From: Pseudomonas sp. CCI4.2
Lineage (GTDB): Bacteria; Pseudomonadota; Gammaproteobacteria; Pseudomonadales; Pseudomonadaceae
DNA length: 64,000 nt
Direction of reading: 5' to 3'
Assembly (NCBI RefSeq): GCF_034350045.1
Contig: NZ_CP133781.1
Coordinates: 1,270,001 to 1,334,000, forward strand
Shown here: piece by piece, positions 8,861-17,977 of the stretch
Layout of the letters: every line of letters starts with the position of its first letter
Position numbering within the stretch: position 1 is the first letter of the stretch
The notes under the pieces: model-generated
What the model was told of the DNA's origin: nothing
The model's input: the letters and a program-made list of their open reading frames with translations, nothing else
The model's database searches: none
Position numbers and translations under genes: made by a program

Positions 8861-10818
8861 GACCTCTCGCCGTCTGGGTGCTGACCTGCGCGCTGTTGTT
8901 GGTCGGCAACAGCGCAGTCGCCGGGTTGAGCCTTAAGCTCGACACCGACGACCTCAACCAGGCGCAGCAACACGCCAGCCAACTATTGCTTGATGAGGCG
9001 ATGCGGTCCCTGCCGCCTGGATTCGTCGAGCAGTTGGACCGACGCGTCGATGTCAGTTGGTCCACGGGACTACCAAGCAACGCCTATGGCGAAGCGACCG
9101 GCCCGCATCATCTCGACCTGAACCGCAATTTGCTGGCAAGCCTGACTGACGGCTCGGCAGCCACGCAAAAAACCAATCGTCCTCACGGCACCGTCCGCCG
9201 CGAAATGCTCGCGACGGTCCTGCACGAACTCACCCATATTTATGATCGCGCGGCGCTGTGGCCAGAAGCCGAGCGTAAGCTGATCCTCAATTGCCGACGT
9301 CAGGCCAGCAGCACGGGCGATATCGGGTTGCCGGATCAATGCCGGGGCGAAACGGAACGCCGCTTTACCCTTAGCGACGATCCACGGTTGCTCGACCTTG
9401 CCGGCTGGCCGGAATACGTTGGCCGTCGCGGTGAGCGCGAAGAGAACAACCGCCAGGTAGCCCGCAGCCCGGACATCTACGAAATCAGTAACCCGCGCGA
9501 ATTCGTCGCAGTGAACATGGAGTATTTCCTCCTGGATCCTGATTACGCATGCCGCAGACCGGGGCTTTACGCGTATTACAAAGATCGGTTCGGCTGGGCT
9601 CCCGCGGCCAAGAACGAATGCCCGGCGTCCTATCCTTTCATCAACGCTGGCAGCGATTTTGCTGTGCAGCCGCTGGGCAAGATTGATCCAGAGCGGGTGT
9701 ATGCGGTCGACTACCTGTTAGCTGAAGCCAACCAGAACTGGGTGAGTCGCTGGGGCCATAGCATGCTTCGGCTGGTGATTTGCAAACCTGGACGGCCACG
9801 CGGCCCGGATTGCCGTCTGGACCTAGATCAGCACCTGGTGTTGTCGTATCGCGCCTTCGTTGGCGATGTGCAGCTGTCGAGCTGGGACGGCCTGACGGGC
9901 GTCTATCCATCGCGCCTGTTCGTTTTGCCACTGTCGCAAGTGATCGATGAGTACACCAAGACCGAACTGCGCAGCCTCGCCTCAGTGCCCATGAACCTGT
10001 CGCGCCCAGAGATCAACGCTTTGGTGCAGCACGCGGCCGAGATGCACTGGAGCTACGACGGCAATTACTACTTCATCTCGAACAACTGCGCGGTAGAGAC
10101 CTTGAAGCTGTTGCGCAGCGGTACCGATGACCCGCGTATCAAAGGCTTGGACAGCATCATTCCTAACGGCCTGCTGGAAGTTCTTGACGCCCGTGGTCTG
10201 GCCGACACCAGCGTGCTGAAAGACCCCCGCGAAGCCTTGCGTCTGGGTTATCGGTTCGACTCTTATCGGGATCGCTATCAGGCGATGTTCGACATCTTGA
10301 AAAAACAGTTGCCGATCAAACCGAAGACCGTGGAAGACTGGCTGACACTGCCCGCCAAGGACCGCAACGCTTGGTTCGCCAATGCAGATCTACGCACCAG
10401 CGCAGCCATGTTGTTATTGGAACAGGCCAGCTTGCGCAGACAACTGTTGTTGGCTCAGGAAGAGGTTAAAGAACGCTACCTCAGCGCCCAGGAACAGAAA
10501 GACGGCAGCGTTTCCCAGGCCACCGGCACCTTGCGAGAGATTCTCGCCAGCAGTGGCTTCCTCAGTCGCCCGGCAGAGTTGCTCGACAGCGGCGGATATG
10601 GCTTGCCCCAAGAGAATGAATGGCACCGGCTTGAAGACGAAAGCAGCCAGCGCCAAAAACAACTGCTACGTTTAACCGGTGACCTCGACAAAGAAGTCCG
10701 CGCTCTGCTCGAACCCGGCCGCGCCGCAGAAATAGCCGCCAACGAAGCCAACCTGAAACAAATCGGCCAACACCTCCGTGCGCTGCACAAAGCAGCCGGC
10801 GGCCTGGAGCTGCCGTAA
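8857..10818 (+). CDS. Envelope protein with HELTH metalloprotease-like motif and DUF4105/Lnb_N-type domain
   Basis: This 653-residue exported protein has a signal peptide ending near GNSAVAG and starts at the GTG overlapping the previous stop. Three regions are visible. Residues about 25-260 carry a gluzincin-like HELTH motif (123-127, followed by IYDRAA). Residues about 270-450 resemble DUF4105 (the Lnb N-terminal periplasmic domain), with His301 in RWGHSMLR and Cys411 in SNNCAVETL; this spacing fits a papain/NlpC-like His...Cys pair. Residues about 500-650 are charged, helical and probably coiled coil. Two potential hydrolase sites in one periplasmic chain suggest a peptidoglycan- or envelope-modifying role, but neither activity is demonstrated. 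It forms a unit with the three DUF2388 genes. Confidence 0.78.
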   Translation: MRPLAVWVLTCALLLVGNSAVAGLSLKLDTDDLNQAQQHASQLLLDEAMRSLPPGFVEQLDRRVDVSWSTGLPSNAYGEATGPHHLDLNRNLLASLTDGSAATQKTNRPHGTVRREMLATVLHELTHIYDRAALWPEAERKLILNCRRQASSTGDIGLPDQCRGETERRFTLSDDPRLLDLAGWPEYVGRRGEREENNRQVARSPDIYEISNPREFVAVNMEYFLLDPDYACRRPGLYAYYKDRFGWAPAAKNECPASYPFINAGSDFAVQPLGKIDPERVYAVDYLLAEANQNWVSRWGHSMLRLVICKPGRPRGPDCRLDLDQHLVLSYRAFVGDVQLSSWDGLTGVYPSRLFVLPLSQVIDEYTKTELRSLASVPMNLSRPEINALVQHAAEMHWSYDGNYYFISNNCAVETLKLLRSGTDDPRIKGLDSIIPNGLLEVLDARGLADTSVLKDPREALRLGYRFDSYRDRYQAMFDILKKQLPIKPKTVEDWLTLPAKDRNAWFANADLRTSAAMLLLEQASLRRQLLLAQEEVKERYLSAQEQKDGSVSQATGTLREILASSGFLSRPAELLDSGGYGLPQENEWHRLEDESSQRQKQLLRLTGDLDKEVRALLEPGRAAEIAANEANLKQIGQHLRALHKAAGGLELP

Positions 10819-11134
10819 CGCCCTCCCACAAAAATATGCAATTCCCAGTAGTCGGTGTCTGCTGGGCGACGGCGCGGCCTCTCCAGCTCATGCTTGCTCA
10901 TAATCTTCACCCATCGAAAGCTTGCTGAAAGCTTGTCCCTTTAGGATCGCCTCCGCTGCCGGCATTAGGTCGGTCGCGGCATAACAACAAGAACTCAACG
11001 ACAATGGTGATCCTGATGTCCACGCATTTCCGCTCCAGCCCATTCCCGCTCTTCATCCACGTGCAGCCCGCTCTGCGTTGATCTGATCCGCTCAATCCGC
11101 ATTCCTCACGCCGCGCTGCACCTGGAGTATTTCT
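10819..11134. other. Intergenic region upstream of the CitMHS gene
   Basis: I see no gene in these 316 bp. AACAACAA near 10983-10990 resembles the CA motif bound by Hfq/Crc in Pseudomonas, which would fit catabolite control of a citrate transporter. It lies about 145 nt before the start codon, further than usual, so this is weak. Confidence 0.3.
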
Positions 11135-12442
11135 ATGCTGACCTTCCTCGGCTTTGCCATGGTCGTCACGTTCATGTACCTGATCATGAGCAAACGCCTG
11201 TCCGCCCTGATCGCCCTGATTCTGGTTCCAATCGCGTTTGCCCTGTTAGGCGGTTTCGCCGCTGGCATCGGCCCCATGATGCTCGAAGGCATCACCAAAC
11301 TTGCGCCCACCGGCGTGATGTTGATGTTCGCTATTTTGTATTTCGCGCTGATGATCGACTCCGGTCTGTTCGATCCAGCCGTGCGCCTGATCCTCAAACT
11401 GGTCAAAGGCGACCCGGTCAAGGTTTCCGTCGGCACCGCCGTTTTGGCACTGGTGGTGTCCCTCGACGGTGACGGTGCAACCACGTACATGATCTGCGTC
11501 GCGGCCATGCTCCCGCTGTACAGTCGCTTGGGCATGAGCCCGAGAATCATGGCGGGATTGATCATTCTGGCCGGCGGCGTGATGAACATGACGCCTTGGG
11601 GTGGCCCAACCGCACGCGCCGCCAGCGCCTTGCATGTCGACCCCTCCGCAATCTTCGTACCGATGATTCCGGCCATGCTGGTGGGCGTTATCGCGATCCT
11701 GCTGATCGCTTATGCCTATGGCAAACGTGAACGCGCTCGCTTGGGTGAGCTGCACCTGCCGGGCGAGGAAGGCGATCACAGTGAAATCAGCGTGTCACAG
11801 TTCCCCGAAGCGCGTCGGCCGAAACTGATCTGGTTCAACGGCGGACTCACTCTCGCGCTAATGGCTGCCTTGATCGCCGGCCTGCTGCCGTTGCCGGTTC
11901 TGTTCATGGTGGCATTCAGTATCGCGATGATCGTGAACTATCCATGCCTGCAAGCGCAAAAGGACCGCATCGCGGCCCACGCCGGTAGCGTTCTGGCGGT
12001 CGTTGGGCTGATCTTCGCCGCTGGGATCTTCACTGGCATTCTGTCGGGCACCGGGATGGTCAAGGCCATGTCCGAAAGCCTGTTGGCGGTCATCCCGGAT
12101 GCCCTCGGCCCATACCTCGCGGTCATCACCGCGCTGGTCAGCATGCCGTTCACCTTCTTCATGTCCAACGATGCTTTTTACTACGGGGTGCTGCCTATTC
12201 TGGCCGAAGCCGCCAGCCATTACGGCATCACCCCCCTGGAAATGGCCCGCGCCTCAATCGTCGGTCAACCCGTGCATTTGCTGAGCCCACTGGTACCGTC
12301 GACCTATCTATTGGTGGCATTGGCGGGTATCGAATTCGGCGATCACCAACGGTTTACCCTGAAATGGGCGGTGCTGGTTTGTCTGTGCATAATGGTCGCC
12401 GCGCTGTTGATGGGAATATTTCCGTTCTACCGCAGTCTATGA
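11135..12442 (+). CDS. CitMHS-family citrate-metal:H+ symporter
   Basis: This is a 435-residue inner membrane protein with about 11-12 hydrophobic helices. It has the CitMHS pattern: N-terminal LTFLGFAMVVTFMYLIMSK, LYFALMIDSGLFDPAVR, the SLDGDGATTYMI segment and MTPWGGPTARAASAL. Family members import citrate as a complex with Mg2+ or Ca2+ in symport with protons. The length is normal. It has a good CTGGAG ribosome site 8 bp before the ATG. It is followed closely by the TerC gene, but no two-component regulator is adjacent. The metal preference cannot be predicted. Confidence 0.9.
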   Translation: MLTFLGFAMVVTFMYLIMSKRLSALIALILVPIAFALLGGFAAGIGPMMLEGITKLAPTGVMLMFAILYFALMIDSGLFDPAVRLILKLVKGDPVKVSVGTAVLALVVSLDGDGATTYMICVAAMLPLYSRLGMSPRIMAGLIILAGGVMNMTPWGGPTARAASALHVDPSAIFVPMIPAMLVGVIAILLIAYAYGKRERARLGELHLPGEEGDHSEISVSQFPEARRPKLIWFNGGLTLALMAALIAGLLPLPVLFMVAFSIAMIVNYPCLQAQKDRIAAHAGSVLAVVGLIFAAGIFTGILSGTGMVKAMSESLLAVIPDALGPYLAVITALVSMPFTFFMSNDAFYYGVLPILAEAASHYGITPLEMARASIVGQPVHLLSPLVPSTYLLVALAGIEFGDHQRFTLKWAVLVCLCIMVAALLMGIFPFYRSL

Positions 12443-12494
12443 AGCTGACGATTCACTCCCGGTAAACCGGGGATTAACCGCTTAAGGAATACCT

Positions 12495-13259
12495 ATGGAA
12501 TGGCTGATCAACCCCGAACTTTGGGTTGCCTTTTTCACCCTGACCGCCTTGGAGATCGTCCTCGGCATCGACAACATCATCATGATCGCGATTCTCGTCA
12601 GCCGTATGCCCAAACCCATGCAGCCACGGACGCGAATCTTCGGACTGGCACTGGCCATGGTTACCCGAATCTTGCTGCTGCTGTCGATCACCTGGGTTAT
12701 GCGCCTGACCTCAGACTTGTTCGTGGTGTTCGGCCAAGGTATTTCCGGGCGGGATTTGATTCTGTTTTTCGGTGGTTTATTCCTGCTGTGGAAAAGCTCT
12801 CAAGAAATTTATCACGGCATGGAAGGGGAGGAAGAAGCTGCTAATGAGCCCAAAGGTAAAGGCGGTAAATTCCTGTACACCATCATCCAGATCGCGATTA
12901 TCGACATCGTGTTCTCCCTCGACTCGGTGATTACAGCGGTCGGGATGGTGTCCTATGTGCCGGTCATGATCGCGGCCATCGTCGCGGCGGTGCTGGTGAT
13001 GATGGCCTGTGCAGGCGTCATCAGTGACTTCATCGACAAGCACCCGTCATTGAAAATGTTGGCGCTGTCATTCCTGATGGTGGTGGGCGTAGTCTTGATC
13101 TGCGAAGCATTCGACGTGCATGTGCCCAAGGGTTACGTGTATTTCGCCATGGCCTTCTCGTTAGCGGTTGAAGCTATCAATATAAAAATGCGCACCACGA
13201 TTGCAAAAAAGAAGGCCCCAAGCGAGCCGTTAAGAATGCGCAAAGACACCCTGGGCTAG
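12495..13259 (+). CDS. TerC-family integral membrane protein
   Basis: This 254-residue protein has about seven membrane helices. It shows the TerC hallmarks LEIVLGIDNIIMIAIL at residues 16-31 and a second acidic helix IIDIVFSLDSVITAVG near residue 136, with Asp residues inside membrane segments that are thought to bind metal. A lysine/glutamate loop (about residues 110-125) separates the halves. TerC relatives are linked to Mn2+ export or to tellurium/metal stress; no ter cluster is present here, so a Mn or general metal role is more likely than tellurite resistance. The start follows AAGGAATACCT. Confidence 0.88.
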   Translation: MEWLINPELWVAFFTLTALEIVLGIDNIIMIAILVSRMPKPMQPRTRIFGLALAMVTRILLLLSITWVMRLTSDLFVVFGQGISGRDLILFFGGLFLLWKSSQEIYHGMEGEEEAANEPKGKGGKFLYTIIQIAIIDIVFSLDSVITAVGMVSYVPVMIAAIVAAVLVMMACAGVISDFIDKHPSLKMLALSFLMVVGVVLICEAFDVHVPKGYVYFAMAFSLAVEAINIKMRTTIAKKKAPSEPLRMRKDTLG

Positions 13260-13499
13260 TCAATAGCAGCTCACGCCACAGAAACGCGCAGATCGCGTGC
13301 CCCGGTTCTCTGGCATTTCAATTCTCTGATTTATGACAGTTTTGTTTCACGACGCCATTGCGTATGCGATGCTTGGCGTTAAGGCCATTAGCCGACTAAA
13401 GCTTAGGGGAGCGTTAGACGTCTCAAAGATACCATCGCGCTTGCCTCTCGCTGCACTTCTCATTCTCACCCCGTTCGGGTGACCTCAGGGGGCCTGTAT

Positions 13500-15152
13500 A
13501 TGCTGACCCTGCTCGATTTGTTGTCCGCTGTTGCCTTGCTGATTTGGGGCACGCACATCGTCCGTACCGGCATCCTGCGCGTGTATGGCTCACAGTTACG
13601 CCGTGTCCTCAGCCAGAACATGTCCAAGCGACCGCTGGCGTTCATCGCCGGTATTGTGGTTACGGCACTGGTCCAGAGCAGTAACGCCACCGCCATGCTG
13701 GTGACTTCGTTCGTTGGCCAGCGGTTGATGGCCTTGACCCCGGCCCTGGCGATCATGCTGGGCGCCGATGTCGGTACGGCGTTGATGGCGCGAGTGCTGA
13801 CTTTCGACTTGTCTTGGCTGTCGCCGCTGCTGATTTTCCTCGGCGTCATCCTGTTTCTGTCGCGCAAGCAAACACGCGCCGGGCAGCTCGGCAGAGTCGG
13901 CATCGGCCTTGGGCTGATTATTCTGGCGCTGCAATTGATCGTTACTTCGGCAGCGCCGATTACCCACGCAGCCGGGGTCAAAGTGCTGTTCGCCTCGCTG
14001 ACTGGCGACATCATGCTCGACGCCCTTATCGGCGCGATGTTCGCATTGATTTCCTATTCCAGCCTCGCCGCCGTGCTGTTGACAGCCACTCTCGCGGGTT
14101 CTGAGATCATCAGTCTGCCTGTGGCGATTGGTCTGGTCATCGGCGCGAATATCGGCAGCGGTCTATTGGCGTTCTTGAGCACCAGCATGCAGAACGTTGC
14201 CGGACGGCAAGTCGCACTGGGTAGCCTGTTGTACAAACTGATTGGCCTGCTGCTGATTATTCCGATCTTGAGCCCGTTGGTGGCATGGATGGATACGCTG
14301 GATTTCAGTCCGCAAAGTCTGGTGATCAGCTTCCACGTGTCCTACAACACCTTGCGTTGCCTAGTGATGCTGCCCAGTGTGGGTCCGATGGCTCGCCTGT
14401 GCGCATGGTTATTACCTGAACGCCCGGAAACCAGCGGGGTAGCAAAACCCCGTCATTTGGATGCCACAGCGCTGGCAACCCCAAGCTTGGCTCTGGCCAA
14501 TGCCGTGCGCGAAACCCTGCGTTTGGGCGATTTGGTCGAAAGCATGCTCACGGCCATGCAGGAAGTGCTGCGCGGTACACAAACCGCCGTTACCGCACAA
14601 ATGCGCAGCCTCAACGATGATACCGAAGCGCTCTACAACGCGATCAAACTCTATCTGGCGCAGATGCCACGCGAAGACTTGAGCGAGCACGACAGCCGAC
14701 GTTGGGCGGAGATCATCGAGCTGGCGATCAACCTAAAACTGGCCAGCGACCTGATCGAGCGCATGCTGCGTAAAGTGCAGCAGCAGAAGACTTCCCAGCG
14801 GCGCTCATTCTCCGAAGTCGGCTTGGAAGAATTAACCGGGCTACACAGCCAGTTACTTTTGAATTTGCGCCTGGGTTTGTCGGTATTCGTCAGCGCCGAC
14901 CCTGAAAGCGCTCGGCAATTGCTGCGTGAAAAACGGCGTTTCCGCGCGCAGGAGCGGCGTTTGGCGCACGCCCATGTCAGTCGTCTGCAACGCAAAGTGG
15001 TACAGAGCCTGGAAACCAGCTCACTGCATTTGGAATTGATCGCGGACATGAAACGGCTCAACTCATTGTTCTGCAGCAGCGCCTACGCCGTGCTTGAAAC
15101 GTCAGACACGGGGGCCTTGTCCAGCGACGCTGAGATAGAACAGCCGCTGTGA
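13500..15152 (+). CDS. Na/Pi cotransporter family protein with PhoU-like tail
   Basis: This 550-residue protein combines an NptA-type membrane domain (residues about 1-310) with a helical PhoU-like C-terminal region. The membrane part shows the inverted-repeat signatures QSSNATAMLVTSF and SYSSLAAVLLTATL. The ATG at 13500 is preferred to the GTG at 13479 because AGGGGG lies 7 bp upstream. Family members move phosphate with sodium, or act in phosphate efflux or homeostasis. The PhoU-like tail (residues 330-545) contains long charged helices. The next gene begins 57 bp later. Confidence 0.88.
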   Translation: MLTLLDLLSAVALLIWGTHIVRTGILRVYGSQLRRVLSQNMSKRPLAFIAGIVVTALVQSSNATAMLVTSFVGQRLMALTPALAIMLGADVGTALMARVLTFDLSWLSPLLIFLGVILFLSRKQTRAGQLGRVGIGLGLIILALQLIVTSAAPITHAAGVKVLFASLTGDIMLDALIGAMFALISYSSLAAVLLTATLAGSEIISLPVAIGLVIGANIGSGLLAFLSTSMQNVAGRQVALGSLLYKLIGLLLIIPILSPLVAWMDTLDFSPQSLVISFHVSYNTLRCLVMLPSVGPMARLCAWLLPERPETSGVAKPRHLDATALATPSLALANAVRETLRLGDLVESMLTAMQEVLRGTQTAVTAQMRSLNDDTEALYNAIKLYLAQMPREDLSEHDSRRWAEIIELAINLKLASDLIERMLRKVQQQKTSQRRSFSEVGLEELTGLHSQLLLNLRLGLSVFVSADPESARQLLREKRRFRAQERRLAHAHVSRLQRKVVQSLETSSLHLELIADMKRLNSLFCSSAYAVLETSDTGALSSDAEIEQPL

Positions 15153-15209
15153 ACGACTCAAGGGCGGGGAAGTCTGTTAAACATGTCGGCCCGCAAGGAA
15201 GTTCGTTTT

Positions 15210-16595
15210 ATGCGCAGCCTGTTGTTTGTCTGTCTTTTGTTGAGTTCGGCCGCTTCGATTGCCCTGGACCGCTTTCAGGTCGAGGGCTACCAATTGGCCA
15301 ACGGCCTGCAAGTACTGCTCAAACCAGGTAATGAAAAAGGCCATGTCGCCATTCGCCTGGTGGTCGGCGTTGGTTTCGATGACTTTGCCTGCAACGATAA
15401 AGAGCTTCCGCATTTGCTTGAGCACCTTCTGTTCAGCGGCACGGATGATCGCGGCGAAGGCGGGCTTGAGGAGCGCATGCAAGCGTTGGGCGGTGAATGG
15501 AACGCCTTCACCAGCAACTCTGATACCACCTTCGTTATCGAAGCGCCTGCCCGGAATCAGCGGCAAGTGCTCGATCTGCTGCTGGACATCTTGACCCACA
15601 GCCGCATCAATCAAGACTCGCTGAACGCCGCTAAGGGCATCGTCGAACACGAAGACGGCGGCCACTATTCACACCTGCAACGCTGGCTCGATCACAAAGA
15701 CTTGGGTCATAGCGCGAGCAAGCAGTTAGCGGTTGAACTCGGACTTAAATGCGCCGAGCGGCCCGACATCGAATCGCTCACCCTAGAGCAGGTCGAAAAA
15801 GTCCGCAGCAGTTGGTACGCCGCCAACAATATGACCCTGATTGTCGTCGGCGATCTTGATCGTCTTTTGCCGGCTTACCTGGAACGCACGTATAGCCAGC
15901 TCAGCGCAATTGAGCCAGGCGACCATCCACCCCTCGCTGCAATCAGCCACTCGGCGCAAGCCGAACGCACGTTGACCAAGGGCTGGCTAGGTGAGGGCGC
16001 CCGTGTGCATTGGTATTTCCCTGAGCCAATACTTGCGCAGCAGCATGATGAAACCTACGAGTTACTTCAGGACTACCTCGACTGGTCGCTCTACAGCACG
16101 TTGCGGTTGAAGGACGGGCTTTCCTACGGCCCCTGGAGCGAGCGCGAAGTCTTTGGCGACACCGGGTTCATGAGTTTGAACGCAGACCTTGACCGCGATG
16201 ATGTACAGCAGGCCGAGATGGCCATGCATGATTTGACGGTGCGCCTGCAAAAAGATGGCCTCGACCCGGCAATCTTCGCCCGCCTACGAGAAGTGGCCAT
16301 CGATAAGCTGGCGTGGGCGGCCCAAGGCAACAGTGCATTGGCCGATTATTATTGGGGGTCGCTGAGTGATTACGAAAACGGTCACTTTGCCGACCCGGCC
16401 CCTCAGATCAAAGCGGTCAGCCTCGACACCGCCAACCAGGCCCTGCGCGGATTACTGGCACAGCCGGGTTATCTGCGGATCGAAAAGCCGCTGCTCAATT
16501 ACGACGAGTTGTATGGCGTGATCGCCGGGGTCGTTGCGCTGTTGCTGCTGGCAGTGGCGTTGGTTTACCGCAAACGTAAGCGCCGAAACGATTGA
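15210..16595 (+). CDS. M16-family zinc peptidase, membrane-tethered
   Basis: This 461-residue protein starts at the ATG at 15210, behind AAGGAAG, with a signal peptide ending near SIALD. The inverted zinc motif HLLEH is at residues 68-72, and the third ligand Glu146 lies 74 residues later, the classical M16 spacing. A C-terminal hydrophobic segment GVVALLLLAVALVY is followed by RKRKRR, which predicts a single tail anchor with the peptidase in the periplasm. Most M16 peptidases act as two-domain or paired proteins; this one has one active half and one degenerate half and no adjacent partner. The substrate is unknown. Confidence 0.85.
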   Translation: MRSLLFVCLLLSSAASIALDRFQVEGYQLANGLQVLLKPGNEKGHVAIRLVVGVGFDDFACNDKELPHLLEHLLFSGTDDRGEGGLEERMQALGGEWNAFTSNSDTTFVIEAPARNQRQVLDLLLDILTHSRINQDSLNAAKGIVEHEDGGHYSHLQRWLDHKDLGHSASKQLAVELGLKCAERPDIESLTLEQVEKVRSSWYAANNMTLIVVGDLDRLLPAYLERTYSQLSAIEPGDHPPLAAISHSAQAERTLTKGWLGEGARVHWYFPEPILAQQHDETYELLQDYLDWSLYSTLRLKDGLSYGPWSEREVFGDTGFMSLNADLDRDDVQQAEMAMHDLTVRLQKDGLDPAIFARLREVAIDKLAWAAQGNSALADYYWGSLSDYENGHFADPAPQIKAVSLDTANQALRGLLAQPGYLRIEKPLLNYDELYGVIAGVVALLLLAVALVYRKRKRRND

Positions 16596-16603
16596 AGCTT
16601 TCG

Positions 16604-16657
16604 TGAATGAATTCGCGTCCCGCCGTGATTTGTGCTGTGCATAAATTCTCTGTAGGA
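16604..16657 (+). repeat. Dispersed intergenic repeat flanking a REP palindrome
   Basis: The stretch GAATGAATTCG..TCCC.CCGTGAT.TGTGC.GTGC, followed by ATAAATTCTCTGTAGG, is repeated in inverted orientation at 43318-43407. Its distal part recurs at 53121-53148. It runs directly into the REP doublet at 16656. Confidence 0.6.
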
Positions 16658-16724
16658 GCCAACTTGTTGGCGAGGCGTTGTGCCAGACACACCGTATCAA
16701 GCCTTTTCGCCAACAAGTTGGCTC
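16656..16724. repeat. REP doublet (REPIN-like), copy A
   Basis: GAGCCAACTTGTTGGCGA (16656-16673) and TCGCCAACAAGTTGGCTC (16707-16724) are perfect 18-bp inverted arms separated by 33 bp. Each arm is itself partly palindromic. It lies between the M16 peptidase and DUF5924 genes and could also work as a transcript end. Confidence 0.85.
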
Positions 16725-16829
16725 TCAGATTCGTTCGCGAAGAGCCATCATTGCGCATCTATCTGACCATTAACCGAGCAGCGTTGTATTCTGTCGGGGA
16801 TTTTTCCTACACATACAGCGAAATGCCGA

Positions 16830-17966
16830 ATGCCCGATTGGAATCGCTACGTAGTCCTCGTGCTAGACCTGATGAAGCGCTATCCAGGTGTGATTGCGTT
16901 TTTCGGTTTTGTATCGGGCATCAGCAGTTTCATTCTTGTTGATCGCCAAGAAGGTCTGGCGACGTGGATCGCCACGATCATGCTGGTCAGTTGGGTGTGG
17001 CTGATGCTGGAAAACAGCGTGACGAAGCTGTTCACGCGCATTTTCAAACGCCAGATTCCAGAGCCGTTGCTGCGCTATGGCACGCAGATGATCCATCAGG
17101 AAAGTCTGTTTTTCGTCCTACCGTTTTTCTTCATCACCACCACCTGGAACAGCGGCCAGCTGGTATTTACCAGCCTGTTGGGCGCCGCAGCGCTGATCTC
17201 GATCACCGATCCGCTGTACTACAAATGGCTGGCTTCCAGGCGTTGGTTGTACTTGGCCTTTCACACCCTAACGTTATTCGCGGCGCTGCTTACAGCGCTG
17301 CCAGTAATCTTGCACCTGACGACGTCCGAGAGTTACAAGCTGTCGCTGGGTATCGCCATGCTGCTGTCGTTTCCCAGCTTGGCCTCGAGCTTTCCGATCA
17401 ATAACTGGCGGCGCATCCCGCTGCTGCTGGCAGTCACACTGGCCATCGGCGGCGCCGGTTGGTTGCTGCGCTCGTGGGTACCGCCAGCGACGCTATGGAT
17501 GACTGAAGTAGCCGTCAGCACTGATTTCGATAATCAGAACCGCACTCCCGGTGATAGCGTGGAAGAGGTAAGCGCCAGCCAAGTGCGCAAAGGCGGCCTC
17601 TACGCCTACACCGCGATCAATGCGCCACGCGGATTGGACGAACGGATTTATCATGTCTGGCAACACGAAGGCCAGGAAGTGGATCGCATCCCGCTGGACA
17701 TCCACGGCGGGCGTAAAGAAGGCTATCGCGCCTGGACCCACAAGCAGCATTTCCCAGATGATTCAGTTGGTAGCTGGCAGGTAAGGGTGGAGACTGAAGA
17801 CGGCCAATTGATCGGCGTCTTACGGTTTGTAGTTACCGCCGCAGACCAACCTACGGTGACCGAGCCCATCGACGATCCCATCGGCGTCAAACCCGAAGCG
17901 GACGATGACGATACAGACCCAGACTCGTCGGACTCAACGTCTTCCACCCCGGGGCAAACCCCCTAA
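16830..17966 (+). CDS. DUF5924 membrane protein with DUF2914 domain
   Basis: This 378-residue protein has an N-terminal membrane part with about six to seven helices (residues 10-225). A periplasmic C-terminal domain of the DUF2914 type follows (about residues 265-345), recognisable by GGLYAYTAINAPRGLDERIYHVW and WTHKQHFPD...GSWQVRVETEDGQLIG. The last 40 residues are acidic and rich in Asp, Ser and Thr. The function is unknown. It ends 11 bp before the Mla-type transporter genes and reads in the same direction, so co-transcription with envelope lipid transport genes is possible. Confidence 0.82.
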   Translation: MPDWNRYVVLVLDLMKRYPGVIAFFGFVSGISSFILVDRQEGLATWIATIMLVSWVWLMLENSVTKLFTRIFKRQIPEPLLRYGTQMIHQESLFFVLPFFFITTTWNSGQLVFTSLLGAAALISITDPLYYKWLASRRWLYLAFHTLTLFAALLTALPVILHLTTSESYKLSLGIAMLLSFPSLASSFPINNWRRIPLLLAVTLAIGGAGWLLRSWVPPATLWMTEVAVSTDFDNQNRTPGDSVEEVSASQVRKGGLYAYTAINAPRGLDERIYHVWQHEGQEVDRIPLDIHGGRKEGYRAWTHKQHFPDDSVGSWQVRVETEDGQLIGVLRFVVTAADQPTVTEPIDDPIGVKPEADDDDTDPDSSDSTSSTPGQTP

Positions 17967-17977
17967 GCTCGGAGCTT

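Noticed and set aside
10983..10990. Crc/Hfq CA motif as firm evidence of catabolite control of the CitMHS gene
   Set aside because: The motif is short and lies about 145 nt from the start codon, further than typical Crc sites, so I kept it only as a remark in the intergenic entry.
12495..13259. TerC-like gene as part of a tellurite-resistance island
   Set aside because: No other ter genes, mobile-element genes or base-composition break are seen nearby; the gene sits in ordinary core sequence.
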